Under the pieces are notes generated by a model that did not search any database, was not told where the DNA came from, and saw only the letters and a list, made by a program, of their open reading frames with translations. Shown here one piece after another: positions 1 to 10,758 of a DNA stretch of 64,000 nucleotides. Numbering within the stretch: position 1 is the first letter of the stretch; the number at the start of each line of letters is the position of its first letter. The stretch is from Lautropia dentalis. Lineage in GTDB: Bacteria; Pseudomonadota; Gammaproteobacteria; Burkholderiales; Burkholderiaceae_E. Made by a program: the position numbers and the translations under genes. Location of the stretch: NCBI RefSeq assembly GCF_003892345.1, contig NZ_RRUE01000001.1:341008-405007 (forward strand), in the 5' to 3' direction.

Positions 1-1755
1 GTGGTGCTGGTCCAGCTGCTGGGGGGCCAGGCGGCGGGGTCGCTGGGGCGTGCCTGGCAGATGATGGTCATGCTGGTGCAGAACCCGGGCGTGCAGCAGG
101 AGCTGCTGTTCAACGCGCTGCGCCTGACGGGCACCATTGCGCTGGAGGCCCTGCTGGGCCTGTTGCTGGCCCGGCTGCTGCCGTTGCGTGGCTGGGCGGC
201 CGGGGCATGGCACACGCTGCTGGGCGTGATGCTGTTCTCGCCGCTGGTGATCTCGGTGATGGGCTGGGGCGGGCTGTTCCAGCCGGGGCTGGGGCTGGAT
301 TTTCCGCCGTCCTGTCAGGTCGATCTGCTGTGCGAGAACGCGGCGCGGCTCACCGACGCCGTCCAGGTGCTGGTGCGCGGCCTGTGGCAGTGGGTACCGC
401 TGTTTGCGCTGCTGTGCGTGGCGCGGCTGCGCCGCATTCCCCGGGTCTGCTACCAGACGGTGGCCTTCGATGGCGGCGGACGGTGGACGGCCTTCCGCCT
501 GATGGAGTGGCCGTGGCTGCGGGGGGCACTGGGGCTGGGGGTGCTGTTTCGCCTGATGGCCGGACCGGTGCTGGACGTGAACTTCTTCCGCTTTCTGGCC
601 CGGGCCGATGGCGGGCCGCTGGCGCTGCTGGCCGGTTCGCCGGAGTGGCTGGCCGGGGTGGCGGGCAGCGTGCCCGGGGTGGCGCCGCTGTCGTGGCTGC
701 TGCCGGGGCTGCTCAATGCGGGCGGGCAGACGGGCAATGTGCCGGTCTATGAGCTGACGGCCAGCTTGACCCTGCTGCAGGCACTGCTGATGCTGCCGGC
801 CCTGCTGATGATTCCCTGGCTGCTGCTGCACAGGCCCAGCAACCGCCAGCTGCCCGGCTGTCTGGTGGAGGTTCCGGCCGAAGAACCACTGGGCCGCCGG
901 CGCGGCCTGCTGGGCGGGCTGCTGCGCTGGCTGGTGCTGGCGGCCTGTGCCGTGGCGGGGGTGGCGCCGCTGGTGTGGCTGGCCGTCATGGCCCTGCAGG
1001 TGATGACGCCCGAAGGAACCGGCTACGGGCTGGCGCACTTCATGGCGGTGCTGGACGATTCGGTCTGGCGTTCCAGCCTGCTGCGTACCGGTGTGCGGGC
1101 ACTGCTGACGGCGGCCGTGGCCGTGCTGCTGGCCGTGCCGATGGCCTATGCGTGGTCGCGCCGCCTGCTGGCGGGCGACCGGCTGATGACGGTGCTGCTG
1201 CTGTTCAGCCTGTTCATGCCCACCGTGGTGCTGGCGCTGCCGCTGATCCACGTCAACGAGCTGCTGGGCTGGCTGGGTATGCCCTATGCGGTGGGGGTGG
1301 CGCACCTGGCCTTTGCCGTGCCGCTGTCGGTGTGGCTGCTGGCGGCGGGCATGGTGCGGGTGCCGGTGGCGCTGGACGAGATGGCCATGCAGGACGGCTT
1401 CGGCTTCCTGCGCTTTCTGTGGCAGGTGCTGCTGCCGGCGGTGCGCCCGCATCTGCGCGGGGCACTGCTGGTCTGCTTCATGCTGGGCTGGATGGAATTC
1501 CTGTATGCGCGCGTGCTGGGGTCGGTGGTCTGGCCGCCGTCGGTGGTGCTGCTGTCGGAATCGGTGATGGCGCTGCCGCTGGCCGAAGGGGCGGTGCACC
1601 GAGCGGAATGGCAGGTGCTGGCCGCGGCAGCCTGGCTGGTGATGCTGCCGGTGATGCTGGCCGTCTGCGCCCTGCGCGAACAGCTGCCCGACATGCTGTC
1701 GCTGTTCCGGCTGGTGGGCCCGCGGCCGCGCGGGCGCGCGAAGCAGGGGGCCTGA
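1..1755 (+). CDS. Two-domain ABC transporter permease, 5' end at window edge
   Basis: This is an inner-membrane permease of the binding-protein-dependent ABC importer class with both permease halves in one chain, as in ThiP or FbpB-type proteins. The 584 visible residues contain about a dozen hydrophobic segments. Two EAA-loop-like cytoplasmic motifs are visible: one near residue 160 (AFDGGG then WPWL) and one near 465-485 (MAMQDGFGF then LPAVRPHL). The second half resembles MalG-type sugar or polyol permeases. The frame is already open with GTG at base 1, so the true start may lie upstream and the gene may be partial. The ATPase and binding protein are not in the window, so the substrate cannot be assigned. 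It converges on tex, with a perfect inverted repeat between them. Confidence 0.75.
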   Translation: MVLVQLLGGQAAGSLGRAWQMMVMLVQNPGVQQELLFNALRLTGTIALEALLGLLLARLLPLRGWAAGAWHTLLGVMLFSPLVISVMGWGGLFQPGLGLDFPPSCQVDLLCENAARLTDAVQVLVRGLWQWVPLFALLCVARLRRIPRVCYQTVAFDGGGRWTAFRLMEWPWLRGALGLGVLFRLMAGPVLDVNFFRFLARADGGPLALLAGSPEWLAGVAGSVPGVAPLSWLLPGLLNAGGQTGNVPVYELTASLTLLQALLMLPALLMIPWLLLHRPSNRQLPGCLVEVPAEEPLGRRRGLLGGLLRWLVLAACAVAGVAPLVWLAVMALQVMTPEGTGYGLAHFMAVLDDSVWRSSLLRTGVRALLTAAVAVLLAVPMAYAWSRRLLAGDRLMTVLLLFSLFMPTVVLALPLIHVNELLGWLGMPYAVGVAHLAFAVPLSVWLLAAGMVRVPVALDEMAMQDGFGFLRFLWQVLLPAVRPHLRGALLVCFMLGWMEFLYARVLGSVVWPPSVVLLSESVMALPLAEGAVHRAEWQVLAAAAWLVMLPVMLAVCALREQLPDMLSLFRLVGPRPRGRAKQGA

Positions 1756-1790
1756 AAGCGCCGCGCCAGTGAAGGGGCGTTGCCGGGTGA

Positions 1791-1831
1791 AAGGCCCGCA
1801 GCGCCGGAAATGATCCAGCCCTGCGGGCCTT
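1791..1831. terminator. Perfect 11-bp inverted repeat between convergent genes
   Basis: The arms AAGGCCCGCAG (1791-1801) and CTGCGGGCCTT (1821-1831) are exact reverse complements around a 19-nt loop. They lie about 35 bp after the permease stop and about 120 bp beyond the tex stop. No U-run follows on the plus strand. It is probably a bidirectional transcript-end or stabilising hairpin rather than a textbook intrinsic terminator. Confidence 0.45.
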
Positions 1832-1952
1832 CGGGTGCTGGGTGGGCGGCGCCACCCGGCATGGTCTGGCGGCGTGACGGTCAGGGCTGGACATGCTGCT
1901 GCTTGACCGTCAGGCCTGTACCGTTCTGGCGCAGTGCCTGCGCCCCGGTATT

Positions 1953-4343
<2,391 letters not shown>

Positions 4344-4787
4344 GGGCAGTGTGATGTGACAGACAGTGACAGGGGGAGGGCGCGCGCCGCGCGCGGGTCC
4401 GGACGGCCGCCGGCGGCATCGGCATGTTTCCGGTGGCGGCCTTTCCGAAGGGACGGCAGCATAGCAGGGATGGCCGGCGTTGGCAGAATGCCAACAGGCA
4501 CGATACTGGTTTGGTGCCCTGTCAGTTCATGGATTCGGAACCATCGAGGGGACGAATGGGATGAAAGGGACGAATGCGCCCATGACACGCCAGAAAGGGT
4601 GTGGGCCCGATGCACGCACCCCCATTGACACGCCAGAGAGGCGGTGAGTCCGATGCATGCGCCCTGCACAAAGGGAGGGGGCAGGCCCTGCCGGTGGATA
4701 TGCCATAATCCCAGCCTGCAGCGCGTCGTGGACCTTCATCCGTCTCCGCGCTCTGGACGGGCAGGGCGACAGCACCTGCCGTCACGG
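4344..4787. other. Intergenic region upstream of tex with dispersed CATGACACG motif
   Basis: I see no convincing gene in these 444 bases. They hold the tex leader, two copies of a short motif (CCATGACACGC at 4580-4590 and a CATTGACACGCC variant at 4623-4634) followed by similar sequence (CCGATGCACGCAC and CCGATGCATGCGC), and a TATGCCATAAT stretch near 4698-4708 that could be a -10 element for the downstream tRNA transcript. The CATGACACG motif recurs in other gaps of the window. Confidence 0.5.
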
Positions 4788-4864
4788 GGGCCGTTAGCTC
4801 AGTTGGTCAGAGCAGGGGACTCATAATCCCTTGGTCGCTGGTTCGAGCCCAGCACGGCCTACCA
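4788..4864 (+). tRNA. tRNA with CAT anticodon (Ile2-like; elongator Met possible)
   Basis: A 77-nt cloverleaf with an encoded CCA end. The acceptor stem GGGCCGT (4788-4794) pairs with ACGGCCT, with one G-U at position 1-72. The D arm is GCTC..GAGC, the anticodon loop is CTCATAA (anticodon CAT), and the T arm is GCTGG-TTCGAGC-CCAGC. The variable loop TGGTC and T stem match the E. coli tRNA-Ile2 pattern (AUA-reading, lysidine-modified) better than elongator Met, and the initiator features are absent. Assignment to Ile2 rather than Met rests on this resemblance and on no direct test. Confidence 0.9.
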
Positions 4865-5790
4865 TTTTCCTTGTGTTTCAATGGTTTGTCTGGCTCTGGC
4901 AGGGTTTGCCGGAATTCCTGCAGATTGGACAATCCAGCCCGAATGGCCAATCCGGCCCGAACCGGGGGCCAGGTCATCCTGGGCGATCCGGTGCGTTGCC
5001 ATTCGCCGCCATACGCCACCATAACCCTGCTGTTGGCTCCGTTGTCGCCGGAACCTGCCGCGTAGACGCCGCTCCGCCCGTCCTGTCCGCTTTGCCTTGT
5101 GCCGCCGCCCGTTCCGTCCGCGCTGCCTTGTGCCGCTTCGTCCGTTCTGCCCGCTCTGCCCTGTGTCGCGCTGCCCGGTGTCGTTCGCTTCGTGGCGGCA
5201 GTAAATCCTTTCATCATCGAAACCACAGGGTGCACGCCGTTTTTGCTGCCGGCAGGGCCTTGAGGCCATGGCGGATTCTGCGGCCCTGCCGCTTCGTCCT
5301 GCATACCCAAAGGGGGATGCGGGGGCGAATGAGCACATAACCTGTTTCAGGAAGCCTCTGCAAAAGCTGGACAGGCTTTCGTACTTGCGTTGACTCCGGT
5401 CGCGTGCTGGCCGAGGGCCGCGCAAAAGCAGGGAAACGCGTCCGCAGTGTGCAGGCATGGGCCAGTTTGGCCCACTTCATTTGGAAGAAGCAACGTCTGC
5501 AGTGTGTGGGCATGAGGTGAAAAGCCTTTGTGGAACACACCGATTCATAACACAGAGCGCGGTATTTTCATTTCTTCATCAGGGTATGCACTTGGCTTTT
5601 ATGCCAAAAGGTTCGCAAATCGGCAAAAATAGCGTATTCTCTGTTGCACCGCACGGTCTGGAGAATCGCGCATCCTGCCGGTTCTCCTGCTCTGGACGGG
5701 AGCCATCCGGCTGTTTCCGGGCGCAGGCGGACGCCTGGGCGGATCCGGCTTCTGTCGGGGCAACACTACATTTTCAGGGATATTTACACG
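4865..5790. other. 926-bp gene-free stretch upstream of the H-NS gene
   Basis: No open frame here has credible coding character; the frames crossing it are antisense to the tRNA or repetitive. Around 5070-5190 there is degenerate repetition of CCGTYCYGTCCGC/GCCTTGTGCCGC-type units. Around 5440-5515 there are two related segments (CCGCAGTGTGCAGGCATG and CTGCAGTGTGTGGGCATG). From about 5540 to 5650 composition becomes clearly more A+T-rich, which would suit a promoter or autoregulatory site for the downstream H-NS-type gene. Confidence 0.5.
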
Positions 5791-6177
5791 ATGGCCTCTT
5801 TGATCGATCTCAACCGGCAAATCGCCAAACTCCAGAAACAGGCTGACGCCATCAAGAACCGGGAAAGAAAAAGCGTCATTGCCCAGATCCGGCAGGCCAT
5901 TGCCGATTATGAGCTGACGGCCGAAGACCTCTTCTCTCCCAACGGCACGCCGCGTCGCGGCCGCAAGCCGGCAGCCGACAGCCAGGGCAGCGAGGACGCC
6001 GCGCCGCGTCGCCGTGGCCGTCCGGTCGGCTCGGTGTCGCGCAAGCCCGTGCCCATCCGCTACCGCGACGACGAAGGCAACACCTGGACCGGCCGTGGCA
6101 AGCAGCCCAACTGGCTGCGCGCCTATCTGGAAGCCGGCCACAGCATCGACGAGTTCCGCGTCGACGAAGAAGGCTGA
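5791..6177 (+). CDS. H-NS family nucleoid protein with two AT-hook-like cores
   Basis: A 128-residue H-NS-type DNA-binding protein. Residues 1-50 form a charged helical oligomerisation region (MASLIDLNRQIAKLQKQADA). The C-terminal DNA-binding domain carries the family core YRDDEGNTWTGRGKQPNWL (about residues 91-109). Between them lies a basic linker with two AT-hook-like cores, PRRGRKP and RRRGRPVG, so the protein may contact A/T minor grooves at more than the C-terminal loop. The ATG at 5791 gives the normal family N-terminus. H-NS proteins of Burkholderiales silence A/T-rich acquired DNA. The A+T-rich upstream region suggests autoregulation, which is inference. Confidence 0.92.
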   Translation: MASLIDLNRQIAKLQKQADAIKNRERKSVIAQIRQAIADYELTAEDLFSPNGTPRRGRKPAADSQGSEDAAPRRRGRPVGSVSRKPVPIRYRDDEGNTWTGRGKQPNWLRAYLEAGHSIDEFRVDEEG

Positions 6178-6189
6178 TCACGCGTTGTG

Positions 6190-6975
6190 ATGCGCATGAA
6201 CGATCGCATTTTTCCATCTGGCTCCGCGGCCCGGGGTCTCCCGGCTGCGGACGCACCTTCGGCCGTTGGGGGTTCCGCGACTGCCGGGGCTTTCCACACT
6301 GCCGTGGCTCCCCTGGCCGTTGGGACGGCCCGGGCAATCGGGGCTCACCGGGCTGCCGGCCGTCGCCTGCTGGGGGCGGCCGTGCTCGGGCTGGCCGTTC
6401 TGGCGACGGGATGTGCCTCCACCACGCCGGCACAGATCACCACCTTCAACCGGCAGGATGCCAGCGCAGCCGGCTGGGCTGGCCAGCGCTTCGTCATCCA
6501 GCCGCTGGCAGGGCAGGGCGACAGCCTCGAATACGCCGACTACGCCCGGCGCGTTCAGTCTGCCCTCGAAAAACACGGGCTGGTACCGGTGCAGGACATC
6601 GGCTCGGCCCAGCTGGTGGTGAATTTCGAATACCGCAGCGGCGGTGCGGTCACGTCGTCGCGCAGCTCGTCCAGCAGCTTCTCGGTGGGCGTGGGCGGCG
6701 GTTACCACACGGGCTGGGGGCTTGGCCTGGGCATCCCCATCGGTGGGTCTTCCGAAGACACCACCCGCTACCGCCACCAGCTGCAGGTGCAGATGGCGCA
6801 GGTCATGCGGGGCGCACAGGGGGGCATACCCGGTCAGCGTGTCTATGAATCCACGCTGGTCACGCAGGGTTCCTCGGCTGCCGTGGCGCCGCTGATGCCC
6901 GCCATGATCGATGCGCTGTTCGCTGATTTTCCGGGACAGAACGGCAAGACGGTCAACGTCAGCCTGAAACCCTGA
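6190..6975 (+). CDS. DUF4136-type lipoprotein
   Basis: A predicted envelope lipoprotein of about 261 residues. The lipobox LATGC places the lipidated Cys near residue 75. The mature part (GQRFVIQPL, then [17 protein letters not shown], then LVVNFEYR) matches the DUF4136 pattern of small periplasm-facing lipoproteins with no known biochemical role. A Ser-rich loop and a Gly-rich stretch ([22 protein letters not shown]) lie mid-protein. The start is uncertain: GTG 6187, ATG 6190 and ATG 6196 are adjacent and an AGAAGG lies in the end of the H-NS gene. All three leave a 50-residue Ala/Gly/Pro extension before the signal peptide. The in-frame GTG at 6304 would give a normal-length signal sequence. 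Confidence 0.7.
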   Translation: MRMNDRIFPSGSAARGLPAADAPSAVGGSATAGAFHTAVAPLAVGTARAIGAHRAAGRRLLGAAVLGLAVLATGCASTTPAQITTFNRQDASAAGWAGQRFVIQPLAGQGDSLEYADYARRVQSALEKHGLVPVQDIGSAQLVVNFEYRSGGAVTSSRSSSSSFSVGVGGGYHTGWGLGLGIPIGGSSEDTTRYRHQLQVQMAQVMRGAQGGIPGQRVYESTLVTQGSSAAVAPLMPAMIDALFADFPGQNGKTVNVSLKP

Positions 6976-7167
6976 TGTGCGACAGCCCCCGCGAGGGGCT
7001 GAGCCCGCCACCAGCGAAGCCGGGTGCGTGGCAGGTTGACGCCGGCGCAGGCCGCCAGTCAGGCGCGGTGGACCGGCAGCGGGGATGGTCTTGGGCAGGG
7101 CAGGGCAGGACGGTAGCCTTGGCGCCGTTCTCAACTGCTGCCAGGTGCGAGCCTGCCCGAACCGATC

Positions 7168-7365
7168 ATGTCCGAGGTTACGCAAAAGCCCGTCCTGACC
7201 GACGAACCGTCCGCCATCGTCGGTTCGCAGTTCACCTTCGAACAGATCTGTGCCTTCGGACTGGCCATGGGCTGGGGCGACCGCCCGCTGTCCTTCGTGG
7301 TGAAGAACTGGATGGATTCCCGCCCGCCGTTTGCGCTCGAAGACTACATCACGCTGCCGCGCTGA
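7168..7365 (+). CDS. Small hypothetical protein, 65 aa
   Basis: This frame encodes [20 protein letters not shown] and continues to the end EDYITLPR. It has balanced amino-acid composition, G/C-rich third positions, and no competing frame of similar quality. No family is recognised. There are no membrane segments or signal peptide, so a cytoplasmic product is expected. The upstream Shine-Dalgarno is weak. It lies between the DUF4136 lipoprotein and fumC in the same direction. It could be a genuine small protein or a chance frame. Confidence 0.45.
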   Translation: MSEVTQKPVLTDEPSAIVGSQFTFEQICAFGLAMGWGDRPLSFVVKNWMDSRPPFALEDYITLPR

Positions 7366-7618
7366 GGGGCGGCCCGGCCGGCCGTTTCGCTGGTATCGGC
7401 CGGCCAGGCAATTTCCTGTCCAGCCGGGCTGGCCGTACCCGTCATCAAGCCATTGCTTCTGTCTGCCTGGTCGGGCCCAGACATGCAGATCCGGGAGCGC
7501 AGGGCCTTTTGCAACGTGCTTTGGCACGAAGCGTCCTGACGGATGTCAGGGTAAACACTGATACGTGTTCAGCCCACTCTGCCGTGTCATCCAGCCGACC
7601 CGGGGGAAATAACCGCGC

Positions 7619-7657
7619 TATAGTACGGGTGTTTCGATTTTCAATACACCCGAGGAG
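7619..7657 (+). promoter_or_regulatory. fumC leader: TATAGT box and 7-bp stem-loop touching the ribosome site
   Basis: A TATAGT hexamer at 7619-7624 is followed by the perfect arms CGGGTGT (7626-7632) and ACACCCG (7646-7652) around a 13-nt loop. The Shine-Dalgarno AGGAG (7653-7657) starts on the base after the stem, eight bases before the ATG. The hairpin could modulate ribosome access or protect the mRNA 5' end. The roughly 250 bases upstream (from 7366) hold nothing else I can name. Confidence 0.4.
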
Positions 7658-7664
7658 ATTTCCC

Positions 7665-9056
7665 ATGACGACCGGATCCGTGCGCATGGAGCGCGACACC
7701 TTCGGCGAGATCGCCGTTCCCGCCGACCGCCTGTGGGGCGCGCAGACACAGCGTTCGCTGCAGAACTTCAAGATTTCCACCGAAAAGCAGTCGCCCGAAT
7801 TGATCCGGGCGCTGGCCACCGTCAAGCGTGCGGCCGCCACGGTCAACGCCGGACTGGGGCAACTGGCAGCCGACAAGGCCAAGGCCATCGAGACGGCCGC
7901 CGACGAGGTGCTGGCCGGCAAGCATGATGGTGAATTCCCGCTGGCCGTCTGGCAGACCGGTTCGGGGACTCAGACCAACATGAACCTCAACGAGGTTCTG
8001 GCCAACCGCGGCAGCGAGCTGATGGGCGGCGAGCGCGGCGAATCGCGCAAGATTCACCCCAATGACGACGTGAACCGGGGCCAGTCCTCCAACGACGTGT
8101 TCCCCACGGCCATGAACGTGGCTGCGGCCGTGGCCATCCACAAGAACCTCATCCCGTCGCTGAAACAGCTGCGCGACACCCTTAAGGCCAAGTCCGAGGC
8201 CTTCAAGGACATCGTCAAGATCGGCCGTACCCACCTGCAGGACGCCACGCCGCTCACGCTAGGGCAGGAGTTCTCGGGCTACGTGGCCCAGCTGGACCAC
8301 GGCCTGAAGCACCTGGAAGACGTGCTGCCGCACCTGCAGGAGCTGGCCCAGGGCGGTACGGCCGTGGGTACGGGCCTCAACGCTCACCCCGAGTTCGCCG
8401 TGAAGGTGGCGGCCGAGATTGCCCGCCTGACGGGCGTGCCTTTCAAGACCGCGCCCAGCAAGTTCGAGGCGCTGGCTGCCGCCGATGCACAGGTGGCGAC
8501 CCACGGCGTGCTCAAGACCATCGCCGCCTCACTCTTCAAGCTGGCCAACGACGTGCGCTGGCTGGCCAGCGGCCCGCGTTCGGGTCTGGGCGAGATCTCC
8601 ATCCCCGAGAATGAGCCGGGCAGCTCGATCATGCCGGGCAAGGTCAACCCCACGCAGTGTGAAGCGTTGACCATGGCTTGTGCGCAGGTCTTCGGCAACG
8701 ACGTGGCCGTCAACATTGGCGGTGCCAGCGGCAACTTCGAGCTGAACGTCTACCGGCCGATGATCGTGCACAACCTGCTGCAATCGGTCAGGCTGCTGGC
8801 TGACGGTGCCCGTAGCTTCAACGACAACTGCGCCGTCGGCATCGAGCCCAACCGTGCGCGCATCAACCAGCTGATGGAGCAGTCGCTGATGCTGGTGACG
8901 GCGTTGAACCCGCACATCGGCTATGACAAGGCGGCCCAGATTGCCAAGAAGGCGCACAAGGAAGGCACCACGCTGAAGGCGTCTGCCCTGGCGCTGGGCT
9001 TTGTCACCGAGGCACAGTTCGACGAATGGGTCCGGCCCGAGAAGATGGTGGGCTGA
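7665..9056 (+). CDS. fumC: Class II fumarate hydratase
   Basis: A 463-residue fumarase C, converting fumarate and L-malate reversibly in the TCA cycle as a cytosolic homotetramer without iron-sulfur cluster. The aspartase/fumarase superfamily signature [11 protein letters not shown] is intact near residue 320. The other conserved blocks are also present: [13 protein letters not shown], the [19 protein letters not shown] region, and [20 protein letters not shown]. Length and N-terminus ([13 protein letters not shown]) match the family. The ATG at 7665 has AGGAG eight bases upstream. Transcription probably continues into the tiny lipoprotein gene before the terminator at 9298-9335. Confidence 0.97.
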   Translation: MTTGSVRMERDTFGEIAVPADRLWGAQTQRSLQNFKISTEKQSPELIRALATVKRAAATVNAGLGQLAADKAKAIETAADEVLAGKHDGEFPLAVWQTGSGTQTNMNLNEVLANRGSELMGGERGESRKIHPNDDVNRGQSSNDVFPTAMNVAAAVAIHKNLIPSLKQLRDTLKAKSEAFKDIVKIGRTHLQDATPLTLGQEFSGYVAQLDHGLKHLEDVLPHLQELAQGGTAVGTGLNAHPEFAVKVAAEIARLTGVPFKTAPSKFEALAAADAQVATHGVLKTIAASLFKLANDVRWLASGPRSGLGEISIPENEPGSSIMPGKVNPTQCEALTMACAQVFGNDVAVNIGGASGNFELNVYRPMIVHNLLQSVRLLADGARSFNDNCAVGIEPNRARINQLMEQSLMLVTALNPHIGYDKAAQIAKKAHKEGTTLKASALALGFVTEAQFDEWVRPEKMVG

Positions 9057-9083
9057 TTCTTTACCATTCCCTGGAGGAAATCC

Positions 9084-9242
9084 ATGAAGAGCAACCTGCA
9101 ACGCAAGGTCATGCGCCTGAGTGCCGCCCTGCTGGTGCTGGGCACCCTGGGGGCCTGCTGCGGCCCGTGGGGTCCCGGACCTGGCCCTGGTGGCGGTGGA
9201 CACGGCGGCCCGGGCGGTCCGGGCCACCTGCAGCAGCCCTGA
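9084..9242 (+). CDS. 52-aa Pro/Gly-rich lipoprotein
   Basis: A very short frame with a strong ribosome site (CTGGAGG, ATG nine bases on). It has a clean lipoprotein signal: a basic start MKSNLQRKVMRL, a hydrophobic core, and the lipobox LGAC with Cys at residue 24. The mature part is only about 28 residues of C-C-G-P-W-G-P followed by Gly/Pro/His. It starts 27 bases after the fumC stop and ends just before a terminator. Its PWGPGPGP motif recurs in the Spy-like lipoprotein that follows at 9572. The function is unknown, and the His/Gly composition could bind metal, which is speculation. Confidence 0.65.
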   Translation: MKSNLQRKVMRLSAALLVLGTLGACCGPWGPGPGPGGGGHGGPGGPGHLQQP

Positions 9243-9297
9243 TCGGCTGAAGCGCCCGTTGGTCCCTCCATCCCATCGGCCCTGATGCCGATGGGCG

Positions 9298-9335
9298 ACC
9301 GGAACGTTTCCCGTTGGGGGCGTTCCGGTTTTTTT
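9298..9335 (+). terminator. Rho-independent terminator after fumC
   Basis: The arms ACCGGAACG (9298-9306) and CGTTCCGGT (9321-9329) form a perfect 9-bp GC-rich stem with a 14-nt loop. Seven T residues follow (9329-9335). This is a textbook intrinsic terminator for the fumC and small-lipoprotein transcript. Confidence 0.85.
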
Positions 9336-9571
9336 GTTGAAGGGCGGTGTACCGGGGCTGCCGGGCGTCGAAACAAAACGAAAAGAAACGCCACCGCAAC
9401 GAGATGATCGGTTTGGCGGGTTGCCCGAACATGTCTCCCATGTTCAGCGTGCCCGGGCACTTCCGCCCGCACGTGTTGAATGCCGGTTCTTCCGGGCATG
9501 ACGGGATCCGGACAGACATGAGTGCCGACGAGATGGCGCCATGGTCCGGCAGATCCTGAAGAGGTGACATC

Positions 9572-10069
9572 ATGGGAATCAAACGAGTTCTGGTTGGTCT
9601 GACGGCCGTGGTGCTGGTGACTTCCGCCGTGGCGGCATGTGGTTGCCGGGGGACAGACCCCTGGGGTGGCCCTGGTCCTTGGGGTGGGCCTGGTCCTTGC
9701 GGATCGCACTGGCGTGGAGAGGACTCTGCCCAGCGGCGTGCCTACATGGTGGAGCGGGTCAGTCAGGCGCTGTCCTTGAATGTGGGGCAGCGGGCCAAGC
9801 TGGAAGTTCTGGCTGACCAGCTGGATGAGCAGCGTCAGGCGCTCTGGGGTGAGAGACAGGGCATGGCCGCAGACCTGCAGCAGGTGATTGCCGGCGAGCG
9901 CTTCGACCGGGTCAAGGCCCAGAGCATGGTCGACCAGAAACTGCAGACCGTGCAGCAGCATAGCCCGAAAGTGGTGGATGCCATGGCGAGCTTCTATGAC
10001 AGCCTGGATGCCGGGCAGCAGCGGGTCGTGCGCGAGAAGCTGAGGGATCGTTTCGGCGACCGGAAATAA
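9572..10069 (+). CDS. Spy/CpxP-like periplasmic stress protein, probable lipoprotein
   Basis: This 165-residue protein has a signal sequence ending in AVAACG (Cys near residue 23), a short PWGGPGPWGGPGP repeat, and then a long alpha-helical domain. Helices such as YMVERVSQALSLNVGQRAKL and MASFYDSLDAGQQRVVREKL resemble the paired LTxxQ-type repeats of the Spy/CpxP family. Those proteins act as ATP-independent periplasmic chaperones or as brakes on the CpxA sensor. The gene precedes a DUF2269 gene and a CpxR/CpxA-like pair in the same direction, as expected of an auxiliary stress regulator. GAAGAGGTGACATC precedes the ATG. The family call rests on helix pattern and context. Confidence 0.7.
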   Translation: MGIKRVLVGLTAVVLVTSAVAACGCRGTDPWGGPGPWGGPGPCGSHWRGEDSAQRRAYMVERVSQALSLNVGQRAKLEVLADQLDEQRQALWGERQGMAADLQQVIAGERFDRVKAQSMVDQKLQTVQQHSPKVVDAMASFYDSLDAGQQRVVREKLRDRFGDRK

Positions 10070-10172
10070 ACAACCATTGACAGGGGTGCGCGGCATCGAT
10101 CAATCCGTGTCAACGCATGACGGTGCTGCGCTGCCTTCCCGAGGTTTTTCGTCCCCAAGGGAGATTTCCATC

Positions 10173-10658
10173 ATGCGTCGTTTCATCTACTCTTCTCTGA
10201 AGGTATTGCACCTGATGGGTCTTGTCCTGTTTCTGGGATCCATCTTCGGGCACATCGTGGCCGGGAGCCTTGGCGGCGGTCCCGTGAGTGGCGACCGGTT
10301 TCTGGCAGCCCGTGAGCATATCGCGGCTGCCACGCAGTTTCTTACGGTGCCGGGTCTTGTGCTGGTCCTGGCCAGTGGCGTCGGCCTGTGGCTGATGGGC
10401 TGGTCGGTGAAGAACAGCCGTTGGCTTGGCGTGCATATGGGGCTTGCCGTGATGGTCACGTTGATTGCCTTTGTCGTGGTGCTGCCTGCCGGCGCCGAGA
10501 TGATGGCGCTCGCCTCGACAGACATGGTGGCCAACGTGGAGAAAATCGTGGCGGCAAATCGCTTTGAGGACATTGGTGGGGCAGTTAACGTCCTGCTGAT
10601 CCTGATCATCACCGGCCTGGGGGTCGCCAAACCCAAGTGGGCGCGAAAGCGCAGCTGA
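10173..10658 (+). CDS. DUF2269 family integral membrane protein
   Basis: A 161-residue protein with four hydrophobic segments. The N-terminal motif LKVLHLMGLVLFLGSIFGHI is typical of the DUF2269/CopD-like group of small inner-membrane proteins, whose conserved His residues suggest heme or metal binding in some members. I chose the ATG at 10173 because AAGGGAG lies about ten bases upstream and it begins right before the first membrane segment; an in-frame GTG farther upstream has no ribosome site. Its position between the Spy-like gene and the response regulator suggests a shared envelope-stress transcript. Confidence 0.75.
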   Translation: MRRFIYSSLKVLHLMGLVLFLGSIFGHIVAGSLGGGPVSGDRFLAAREHIAAATQFLTVPGLVLVLASGVGLWLMGWSVKNSRWLGVHMGLAVMVTLIAFVVVLPAGAEMMALASTDMVANVEKIVAANRFEDIGGAVNVLLILIITGLGVAKPKWARKRS

Positions 10659-10758
10659 CCCTGTGTCGGAGCCGCTTCCGCGCCTTTTGTGGTCTTGCCG
10701 GGGCGGGGCCGATGATGCGGGGCCGTCCAGACGTTCTCTGTCATCCAGGAATAAATCC

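Noticed and set aside
4807-5310. 167-codon minus-strand frame ending in ARTSDQGIMSPLL
   Set aside because: Its C-terminus is the antisense of the tRNA, a well-known source of false proteins, and the rest is repeat-derived.
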